A stretch of DNA of 6,481 nt from Hyphomicrobiales bacterium (GTDB lineage: Bacteria; Pseudomonadota; Alphaproteobacteria; Rhizobiales; Aestuariivirgaceae). The first letter of the stretch is position 1. Each line of letters starts with the position of its first letter. Shown in pieces: positions 1 to 5,099 of this stretch. The notes beneath the pieces were generated by a model that worked only from the letters and a program-made list of their open reading frames with translations, was not told the DNA's origin and did no database searches. Position numbers and translations under genes: made by a program. The stretch covers positions 1 through 6,481 of the forward strand of contig JALVFB010000422.1 of the NCBI GenBank assembly GCA_027030295.1, written 5' to 3'.

Positions 1-731
1 ATGTGAAAGCCCAGGCGGTCGAGATGGGGTTTGGGCTTGCGCAGGGTGTCGAAGATTTCCGAGTAGGGGCGAAAGTCCACATCAAGCCCCCAGAGGCTGC
101 GCAAGTAAAGATGCAGGCGGCGTTCGTTGTCGATGTAGAGCGTGCCGGAACGCTCGCGTTGCAGGGCGGCGTGGGCGTCCGGCGTCTGCAGACCGAAATA
201 GTCCGGCAGCCGCCAGGGCTGGGAGGCATAGACGCGGATGCCGTATTCCACCCAGTTCTTGACCCCGGCGACGGAAAGCTGCGCGAACAGTTGCGGGGCG
301 GAGCGGGCCAGCGGTTCGGCCGCCTCCTTCGCCACCTTCGCGGTGTGCAGCAGGATGCGCATCCAGTCGCGCAACAGCTCCGCGTCGCGCAGGCGGCGGG
401 CGACGAACGGCAGGTTCTGCAGGAACGGCGCGATGGCCTTCGGCGCGGTGAGCATGGACAGGGAGCGGGCGGTATCGGCCACGGCGAGGATGACGCCCTC
501 GCCGCAGTGGCGGGCCACCTCCGGCATTTCCTCCAGGAAGATGACGGGCAAATCCAGCCCGCGGCCCAGCGCGCAGACCACGTCCGCGCCCTCGAGCCAC
601 CTGGCCACGCCGTCGTTGCTCATGGCGCTCATGGCATCGGCGAGCGCATCGGCGAAGATGTCGTCGATCTTCGAAACCGTGCACTTCAGCCGGGCGCGCC
701 AGGCGGCGATGTCTTCCTCGCGCAGGCTCAT
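1..731 (-). CDS. cbbO: CbbO, RuBisCO activase adaptor subunit (partial, C-terminus off the left edge)
   Basis: An open frame runs from the ATG at 729-731 to the window edge without a stop, giving 243 residues of the N-terminal part. The start MSLREEDIAAW, the segment WLEGADVVCALG (about 45-56) and the stretch SGTLYIDNERRLHLYLRSLW (about 195-214) resemble the CbbO/NorD family. In that family a C-terminal von Willebrand A domain with a MIDAS metal site follows, and it should lie beyond the window. Known role of the family: one CbbO binds the CbbQ hexamer and docks it on RuBisCO, so that ATP hydrolysis can strip inhibitory sugar phosphates from the active site; it acts in the cytoplasm. Eight bases separate it from the cbbQ stop, with a GTGGA ribosome-binding-like sequence before the ATG, so it is very probably translated from the cbbQ message. 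NorD of nitric oxide reductase clusters is the main alternative within the family, but the cbbM and cbbQ neighbours argue for CbbO. Confidence 0.88.
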   Translation of the reverse strand, partial: MSLREEDIAAWRARLKCTVSKIDDIFADALADAMSAMSNDGVARWLEGADVVCALGRGLDLPVIFLEEMPEVARHCGEGVILAVADTARSLSMLTAPKAIAPFLQNLPFVARRLRDAELLRDWMRILLHTAKVAKEAAEPLARSAPQLFAQLSVAGVKNWVEYGIRVYASQPWRLPDYFGLQTPDAHAALQRERSGTLYIDNERRLHLYLRSLWGLDVDFRPYSEIFDTLRKPKPHLDRLGFH

Positions 732-739
732 GGTTCCAC

Positions 740-1549
740 TCAGCCCAGCACCATGTCCACGGCGTGCATCAGGGTGTCGCGGATGTCGGCGTCGTCGGTG
801 ATGGGCCGCACCATGGCCATGGCGGCGGCGGCCTTCGGCGCCACGCCGGTGGCGATCAGTTGTCCGGCGTAGACGATGAGGCGGGTGGAGACGCCCTCGT
901 CCAGCCCGTGGCCCTTCAGCGCGCGGGCCTTGGCGGCGAGTTCCACCAGCTTTTCCGCCAGCGCCGTATCGATGCCGGCTTCGCGGGCGACGATGGCGGC
1001 CTCGGTCTGCGGCTCCGGATAGTCGAAGTCGAGCGCGGTGAAGCGCTGCTTGGTGGACTGCTTCAGATCCTTCATCAGGCTCTGGTAGCCGGGGTTGTAG
1101 GAGATGACGAGCTGAAAGTCCGGATGCGCCTGCACCAGCTCGCCCTTCTTGTCCAGCGGCAGGGTGCGGCGGTGGTCGGTGAGCGGGTGGATGACCACGG
1201 TGGTGTCCTGGCGCGCCTCCACCACCTCGTCGAGATAGCAGATGGCGCCGATGCGCGCGGCGATGGTCAGCGGCCCGTCGGCCCAGCGCGTGCCCTCGGC
1301 GTCCAGCAGAAAGCGGCCCACCAGGTCGGCGGCGGTCATGTCCTCGTTGCAGGCCACGGTAATCAGCGGGCGTCCGAGCTTCCACGCCATGTATTCCACG
1401 AAGCGCGACTTGCCGCAGCCGGTGGGGCCCTTCAGCATCACCGGCAGGCGGCGGGCGTATGCCGCCTCGTAGAGCGCCACCTCCTCGCCGGTGGGCTGAT
1501 AGAAGGGTTCGTCCTCGACGAGATACTGGGCAATGTCGATGTCGGTCAT
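740..1549 (-). CDS. cbbQ: CbbQ, AAA+ ATPase of the RuBisCO activase
   Basis: This 269-residue protein is a complete MoxR-class AAA+ ATPase of the CbbQ/NirQ/NorQ family. Visible motifs are Walker A GPTGCGKS (41-48), Walker B ICYLDE (103-108), the sensor 1 asparagine in SYNPGYQ (N152), a likely arginine finger in KQRF (R169) and a C-terminal STR segment (221-223) near the sensor 2 position. Length is normal for the family. CbbQ forms a hexamer that couples ATP hydrolysis to remodelling of inhibited RuBisCO through CbbO. The start is supported by AGGTG at 1555-1559, five bases before the ATG. Upstream lies cbbM, downstream cbbO with an 8-bp gap, so this is a form II RuBisCO with its QO activase. 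The 120 bp between cbbM and cbbQ contain a terminator-like hairpin, so expression probably depends on read-through, RNA processing or a separate weak promoter. NorQ/NirQ is nearly indistinguishable by motif; context decides the name. Confidence 0.95.
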   Translation of the reverse strand: MTDIDIAQYLVEDEPFYQPTGEEVALYEAAYARRLPVMLKGPTGCGKSRFVEYMAWKLGRPLITVACNEDMTAADLVGRFLLDAEGTRWADGPLTIAARIGAICYLDEVVEARQDTTVVIHPLTDHRRTLPLDKKGELVQAHPDFQLVISYNPGYQSLMKDLKQSTKQRFTALDFDYPEPQTEAAIVAREAGIDTALAEKLVELAAKARALKGHGLDEGVSTRLIVYAGQLIATGVAPKAAAAMAMVRPITDDADIRDTLMHAVDMVLG

Positions 1550-1586
1550 ATTCGCACCTGCTTCTCAGTCGCATTTCCGGTTCGTG

Positions 1587-1629
1587 AAAAAGGGGAGATG
1601 CCGATAGGCCCCCAGGCATCTCCCCCTTT
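1587..1629 (-). terminator. Intrinsic terminator (partial, attenuating) between cbbM and cbbQ
   Basis: An 11-bp perfect inverted repeat pairs 1592-1602 (GGGGAGATGCC on the plus strand) with 1615-1625, leaving a 12-base loop. One mismatch and three further A-T pairs extend the stem. Read on the minus strand, the direction of cbbM, the stem is followed at once by five T residues (1591-1587), the classical form of a Rho-independent terminator. It lies about 40 bp after the cbbM stop and about 40 bp before the cbbQ start. In the plus direction only three T residues follow after an extra C, so termination there would be weaker. It probably acts as a leaky terminator or a 3' stabiliser that keeps cbbM mRNA above cbbQO mRNA. 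Confidence 0.75.
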
Positions 1630-1632
1630 CGG

Positions 1633-1653
1633 AGGGTGGCGCATCACCACCCT
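1633..1653 (-). other. Small stem-loop after the cbbM stop codon
   Basis: A 7-bp perfect inverted repeat pairs AGGGTGG (1633-1639) with CCACCCT (1647-1653) around a 7-base loop. It sits between the cbbM stop and the terminator hairpin, so the cbbM transcript would end in two tandem stem-loops. No T-run follows this one. A role as a 3' exonuclease barrier is inferred; a chance repeat of this size is also possible. Confidence 0.4.
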
Positions 1654-1669
1654 GCTGTCGCCTCGTTCC

Positions 1670-3055
1670 TCAGGCGTGTTTGCCCAGCTTCTCGCGCCAG
1701 CCGGGGTAGAGGTTATCGGCGTCGTGCGGGAAGCTCTCGAAGGCGCCGGCCAGCTCGGGGTGATCCTTGGCGTATTCGACGAGATCGACGCCCTGGCTCC
1801 AGGCCTCGAACGCCTGCCGCAGCGACTTGGCGCCGGAAACGATGCCGTCCTTGTGGCCCAGCGCGCCGCCGCCGGAGGTCTGGATGATGTTGGCGTGGCC
1901 CAGGTTCTCGAAGAAGCCGGGCAGGCGCAGGGCGTTCATGCCGCCGGAGATGATGGGCGTGGTCGCCTTCATCTTCCACCAAGGCTGATGGAAGAAAACG
2001 CCGTCGGCCTCGTCCTCGGTGAGCATGTAGGCCGCCAGCTTGTCTTCCGGCTTGCCCTCCATCTTGCCGAAGCCCATGGTGCCGGTGTGGATGCCCGAGG
2101 CGCCCAGCATGCGCGCCCACTTCATGTGCACCAGGAACGAATAGCCGCGGTTGGTGCGCTCGGAGGTGACCATGCCGTGGCCGGCGCGGTGATAGTGCAG
2201 GAACTGGTTCGGGAAATAGCGCCGGGCCAGGGTGACCGCCGAGGGGCCGCCGACAAAGCCGTCCACCAGAAAGGCGACGTGATCGGCGTTCTCGCCGAAG
2301 GCCTCGAGGATGAACTCGCCGCGGCGGATCATCTCGAAGGGGTCATCGGCGGTGATGTTGGCGGAGAACAGCTTGGCCTCGCCGGTTTCGTCCTGGGCGC
2401 GGCGCATGGCGTCGGCGATGAGCGGAATGATTTCCTTCAGCGGCGCGAACACCTGGTTGCCCTGCGGCTCGTCGTTCTTGATGAAATCGCCGCCAAGCCA
2501 GAACTGGTAGCAGGCATCGGCGAACGGCTGCGGGCGCAGGCCCAGCTTCGGCTTGATGATGGTGCCCACCACCATGCCGCCGTTTTCCAGGTCGCGGCCG
2601 AGCACCCGCCACATGTCGACGATGTTCTTGGACGGACCGTCGAACAGCTTCATCAGCGCATGCGGCACGTAGAAGTCCAGCAGCTTCAGGTAGTCGACGT
2701 CGCCCATGCCCTGGTTGTTGCCGACCATCAGGGTCATCATGGAAACGACCATGGCGCGGCCGTCCTTGACGTTGCGGTCGAACAGCTCGATGGGATAGGC
2801 GATCTTCATCAGCTCCTTCTCCTCGTCGATTTCATAGACGAGGGCGTCCACGGAGCGGGTGAAGTCGTCGGTGGTGACCACTTCCACGTTGGTGCCGGTG
2901 GAGGACTCGGCGGCCACGTGGGCGGCGGTGGCGAGATAGTCATAGCCCGGCATGGGCTTCATCTTGTAGGCGGCGAGCACGTGGCGGCCACCGGCGATCA
3001 GATCCTCTTCCTTGAGGCTGAGGTCTGCGTAACGGCTGGATTGGTCGATTGCCAT
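1670..3055 (-). CDS. cbbM: Form II ribulose-1,5-bisphosphate carboxylase/oxygenase (CbbM)
   Basis: This 461-residue protein is a full-length form II RuBisCO, the CO2-fixing enzyme of the Calvin cycle, which works in the cytoplasm as a large-subunit dimer or oligomer without small subunits. The catalytic set is intact: E50 in [10 protein letters not shown]113 in VGNNQGMG, K168 in GTIIKPK, the carbamylated lysine K193 with D195 and E196 in [11 protein letters not shown]289 in HYHRAGHG, loop 6 K331 in [10 protein letters not shown], and S370-GG. Numbering runs two residues ahead of the Rhodospirillum rubrum enzyme, and there are no visible insertions in these motifs. The start is fixed by a strong GGGAGGG ribosome binding site (3064-3070), eight bases from the ATG. 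It is divergent from cbbR, which probably activates it, and is followed by a terminator-like hairpin and then cbbQO. No cbbS small-subunit gene is present in the window, as expected for form II. Identification is not in doubt; a RuBisCO-like (form IV) protein is excluded by the intact active site. Confidence 0.99.
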   Translation of the reverse strand: MAIDQSSRYADLSLKEEDLIAGGRHVLAAYKMKPMPGYDYLATAAHVAAESSTGTNVEVVTTDDFTRSVDALVYEIDEEKELMKIAYPIELFDRNVKDGRAMVVSMMTLMVGNNQGMGDVDYLKLLDFYVPHALMKLFDGPSKNIVDMWRVLGRDLENGGMVVGTIIKPKLGLRPQPFADACYQFWLGGDFIKNDEPQGNQVFAPLKEIIPLIADAMRRAQDETGEAKLFSANITADDPFEMIRRGEFILEAFGENADHVAFLVDGFVGGPSAVTLARRYFPNQFLHYHRAGHGMVTSERTNRGYSFLVHMKWARMLGASGIHTGTMGFGKMEGKPEDKLAAYMLTEDEADGVFFHQPWWKMKATTPIISGGMNALRLPGFFENLGHANIIQTSGGGALGHKDGIVSGAKSLRQAFEAWSQGVDLVEYAKDHPELAGAFESFPHDADNLYPGWREKLGKHA

Positions 3056-3063
3056 TTTTGGAA

Positions 3064-3070
3064 CCCTCCC
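3064..3070 (-). promoter_or_regulatory. cbbM ribosome binding site
   Basis: On the minus strand this reads GGGAGGG, eight bases before the cbbM ATG. It is by far the strongest Shine-Dalgarno match in the window, in keeping with the very high expression RuBisCO needs. cbbQ has only AGGTG and cbbR only a weak GAGA. Confidence 0.8.
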
Positions 3071-3084
3071 GAATGACGGTTGCG

Positions 3085-3106
3085 AAAACCGGCGGCGCCG
3101 CCGCCG
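3085..3106 (-). promoter_or_regulatory. GC-rich hairpin with T-run in the putative cbbM leader
   Basis: A perfect 7-bp inverted repeat pairs 3090-3096 (CGGCGGC on the plus strand) with 3100-3106 around a three-base loop; the centre also forms a 14-bp palindrome (3090-3103). On the minus strand the stem is followed by G and four T residues (3088-3085), 14 bases before the cbbM ribosome binding site. If transcription begins upstream of it, the hairpin lies in the 5' leader and could attenuate or stabilise the message. The transcription start is unknown, so the role is inference; a GC-rich repeat by chance is the alternative. Confidence 0.35.
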
Positions 3107-3134
3107 TCTGGATGGCGTTCAAGCACAAATCGTG

Positions 3135-3163
3135 TTAAAGGAAAAATCGATTGTTTCGATAAA
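3135..3163 (+). promoter_or_regulatory. Candidate cbbR promoter
   Basis: TTAAAG (3135-3140) and GATAAA (3158-3163) are separated by 17 bp, an acceptable sigma-70 arrangement with three and four matches to the -35 and -10 consensus. It would place the start near 3170, leaving a very short leader of about 12 bases before the cbbR ATG. The -10 box overlaps a TCGAT half-site, so bound CbbR would be expected to repress its own gene. No convincing sigma-70 match was found for cbbM on the opposite strand. Confidence 0.3.
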
Positions 3164-3172
3164 ACGCATCGA
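3146..3172. promoter_or_regulatory. Putative CbbR operator: three alternating ATCGA/TCGAT half-sites
   Basis: ATCGA (3146-3150), TCGAT (3156-3160) and ATCGA (3168-3172) alternate in orientation, spaced about one helical turn apart (10 and 12 bp start to start). The first pair contains TCGATTGTTTCGA, which fits the general LysR-type T-N11-A rule with T at 3147 and A at 3159. The three sites lie in the cbbM-cbbR divergent gap, where CbbR operators are normally found, and end 9 bp before the cbbR ATG. They are about 90 to 120 bp upstream of the cbbM ATG. Assignment to CbbR is inferred from position and symmetry; I could not match the published CbbR-specific TNA-N7-TNA pattern cleanly. Confidence 0.5.
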
Positions 3173-3181
3173 GAATGATCT

Positions 3182-4102
3182 ATGAAAAAGATTCCCCGGC
3201 TGGCGCGCCACATCAGCATGCGGCAACTGGAGATCTTCGCCGCCGTGGCGCGCCTGGAAAGCTTCACTTCCGCCGCGAAGGAGCTGCACCTGAGCCAGCC
3301 GACGGTTTCCATGCAGGTGGCGAAACTGGCCGACACGCTGGGGCTGGAGCTGCTGGAGCCGGTGGGGCGCGGCGTGCGTCTGACGGCGCAGGGGCGGCGC
3401 GTGCACGAGGCGGCCACCGACATCCTCTCGCGGGTGGAAGACTTGAGCGAGCTGGCGCAGGAATTGCGCGGGGAGGTGAGCGGGGACTTGCGCATCGCCA
3501 CGGTGACGTCGGCCACCTATTTCCTGCCGCACATCCTGGGCGACTTCCTGCATCGCTATCCGCAGGTGGAGCCGTTTCTTTCCGTCACCAACCGGGCGCA
3601 GGTGATCGAGCGGCTGCGCACCGGCGCGGACGACATCATCATCATGGGCCGGGCGCCCCAGGAGCTGGACGTGGTGGCGCATCCGTTCCTCGACAATCCG
3701 CTGGTGGTCGTCGCGCCGCCCGATCATCCGCTGAAGGAAAAGAAGGGCATTCCGCTGAAGCGGCTGGCGCAGGGGCGGTTCCTGATGCGCGAGCGCGGCT
3801 CCGGCACGCGGCTGGCGGTGGAGAGCCTGTTCGCCGAACACGGGCTTTCGGTGCGTCCGACCATGGAGCTGGGCTCGGCGGAGGCCATCAAGCAGGCGGT
3901 GCTGGCCGGCCTCGGCATGTCCGTGCTGCCGCGCCAGACGGTGGAACGCGAGGCGGAAACCGGGGCGCTCGGCATTCTGGACGTGGAGCATTTCCCGCTC
4001 ATGCGCCAGTGGTTCGCGGTGCACCTGAAACGGCGGCGGCTGTCGCTGGTGGCGCGGAAGTTTCTCGAGTATCTGCTGAAGGGCGTCAGTAACGGCGCGT
4101 GA
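3182..4102 (+). CDS. cbbR: LysR-type transcriptional regulator, CbbR
   Basis: This 306-residue protein has the LysR-type layout: an N-terminal winged helix-turn-helix (about residues 14-72, with SFTSAAKELHLSQPTVSMQV at 27-46), a linker helix to about 98, and a periplasmic-binding-protein-like effector domain from about 101 to the end. In that domain RERGSGTR (203-210) and ELGSAEAIKQAVLAGLGMSV (229-248) are typical of the CbbR/CysB-like fold. Divergent transcription from cbbM is the classical position of cbbR, the activator of Calvin cycle genes that senses metabolites such as RuBP or NADPH. The ATG at 3182 has only a weak GAGA (3171-3174) upstream, overlapping a putative operator half-site, so both transcription and translation may be kept low. 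An internal Met at residue 13 is a less likely start. It converges on ispA with a 17-bp overlap of the frames. LysR membership is certain; the CbbR name rests mainly on position. Confidence 0.92.
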   Translation: MKKIPRLARHISMRQLEIFAAVARLESFTSAAKELHLSQPTVSMQVAKLADTLGLELLEPVGRGVRLTAQGRRVHEAATDILSRVEDLSELAQELRGEVSGDLRIATVTSATYFLPHILGDFLHRYPQVEPFLSVTNRAQVIERLRTGADDIIIMGRAPQELDVVAHPFLDNPLVVVAPPDHPLKEKKGIPLKRLAQGRFLMRERGSGTRLAVESLFAEHGLSVRPTMELGSAEAIKQAVLAGLGMSVLPRQTVEREAETGALGILDVEHFPLMRQWFAVHLKRRRLSLVARKFLEYLLKGVSNGA

Positions 4103-4979
4103 CAATGAAATGCATCGCGGCGCGCAGGGCGTCCGCCTTCTCGCCATGGGGCGACAGGGCCGCCAGCGCCTCTTCCAGCAACTCTCGCGCCCGGCGGCGC
4201 GCGCCTTCAAGCCCCAGCAGATCGACGAAGGTGGCCTTGCCGGCGGCGGCGTCCTTGCCGGGGGTCTTGCCCAGCTCTTCCGCCGTGGCCTCCACGTCCA
4301 GGATATCGTCGGTGATCTGAAAGGCCAGCCCGATGGCGTCGGCCAGCGCGTCCATGCGCGCCATGTCCTCTGCCCCGGCCCGGCCCAGCAGGGCGCCGGC
4401 GCGCATGGCGAAGCGAAACAAGGCGCCGGTCTTCAGCCGCTGGATGGTGACGACCTGTTCCGGATCGTGCGTTTCCGCCGTCTCCGCCTCCAGGTCCAGC
4501 ATCTGCCCGCCGACCATGCCGGCTTCGCCGGAAGCCCGCGCCAGCTCACTGACGAGACGCGCGCGCAGGGCGGCGTCGGGCAGCGCCCGTTCGTCGGTCA
4601 GCAGCTGGAAAGCCATCGTCTGCAGGGCGTCGCCGGCGAGGATGGCGGTGGCCTCGTCGAAGGCCCTGTGCACGGTGGGGCGACCACGGCGCAGGTCGTC
4701 GTCATCCATGGCCGGCAGGTCGTCGTGCACCAAGGAATAGCAATGCAGGCATTCCAGGGCCGCCCCCACGTGCAGCGCCTGGGCGTCGTCGCCGTCGAAC
4801 AGGCGCGCCGCCTCGCGCACCAGAAAGGGGCGCAGACGCTTGCCACCACCCAGCGCCGCATGGCGCATGGCCGCCGCCAGCCGTGGCGCCGCCGCCGTAT
4901 CCGGACGCGGCAGGGCGCGATCCAGCAGCGCCTCTATGGCCTCGGCGGTTTCCTGCAAGCGTTGGCGAAAAACGTCCAT
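4086..4979 (-). CDS. ispA: Farnesyl diphosphate synthase (IspA-type polyprenyl synthetase)
   Basis: With the ATG at 4979 the protein has 297 residues, close to the usual IspA length. It is a trans-isoprenyl diphosphate synthase that condenses IPP with DMAPP and then GPP to make farnesyl diphosphate for quinones, undecaprenyl phosphate and hopanoids or carotenoids. Visible motifs are GGGKRLRP (44-51), the first Asp-rich motif DDLPAMD (86-92) followed by DDDLRRGRPT, GGQMLDL (157-163), KT (183-184), the second Asp-rich motif DDILD (224-228) and KDAAAGKATF (242-251). The residues YSLVH just before the first motif, and its two-residue insertion, match the bacterial type II farnesyl synthase pattern rather than a long-chain or geranylgeranyl enzyme. 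The frame is open upstream to a Met at 5033, but GGAG at 4987-4990 and family alignment favour 4979. Its usual neighbours xseB and dxs are absent here. Product chain length remains a prediction. Confidence 0.93.
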   Translation of the reverse strand: MDVFRQRLQETAEAIEALLDRALPRPDTAAAPRLAAAMRHAALGGGKRLRPFLVREAARLFDGDDAQALHVGAALECLHCYSLVHDDLPAMDDDDLRRGRPTVHRAFDEATAILAGDALQTMAFQLLTDERALPDAALRARLVSELARASGEAGMVGGQMLDLEAETAETHDPEQVVTIQRLKTGALFRFAMRAGALLGRAGAEDMARMDALADAIGLAFQITDDILDVEATAEELGKTPGKDAAAGKATFVDLLGLEGARRRARELLEEALAALSPHGEKADALRAAMHFIVTRRY

Positions 4980-5099
4980 GTGGTCGCTCCGTTTCCTTGT
5001 GTCGGGGAAACCACAGCCGTCTGGCCGATGCAAGCGCTGGATTGCCGCGCGGCACGGCCAATTGAGCCTTTGTTAACCATAAACCGGCATGGTGGGCGC
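4980..5099. promoter_or_regulatory. Divergent ispA / barrel-protein intergenic region with TTAACCAT element
   Basis: This 120-bp gap must hold the promoters of both divergent genes. Its only AT-rich stretch, 5071-5086, contains TTAACCAT (5073-5080), 19 bp before the ATG of the barrel gene. TTAACCAT-like elements are common before alphaproteobacterial genes and resemble the half-site recognised by the cell-cycle regulator CtrA; that link is from memory and is inference here, since the second TTAA half is missing. A 10-bp palindrome GCCGCGCGGC lies at 5044-5053. I could not place a convincing -35/-10 pair on either strand. Confidence 0.3.
4987..4990 (-). promoter_or_regulatory. ispA ribosome binding site (decides the start)
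   Basis: On the minus strand this reads GGAG, seven bases before the ATG at 4979. The alternative upstream Met at 5033 would add 18 residues, rich in Arg, Asp and Gly, that do not look like the start of an IspA protein. Confidence 0.65.

Noticed and set aside
82..684. A 200-codon minus-strand open frame inside cbbO
   Set aside because: It is a frame-shifted reading of cbbO on the same strand and is Arg-rich without domains. The cbbO frame starting at 731 gives a family-like protein without stops.
764..3076. A 770-codon open frame on the plus strand
   Set aside because: It runs antisense through cbbQ and cbbM, whose products have full conserved motifs. Its translation is His-, Gly- and Val-rich with no recognisable domain, as expected for the antisense frame of high-GC genes.
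3175..4092. A 305-codon plus-strand open frame starting 7 bp before cbbR
   Set aside because: It is out of frame with cbbR and gives a Gly- and Ala-rich translation. The 3182 frame gives a complete LysR-type protein.
3119..4210. A 363-codon minus-strand open frame opposite cbbR
   Set aside because: It is the antisense shadow of cbbR, with a His- and Arg-rich low-complexity translation and no family resemblance.
4110..5099. N-terminal extension of the barrel gene by 330 codons
   Set aside because: The frame is open back to 4110, but this part is antisense to ispA and would bury the clear signal peptide that begins at 5100.
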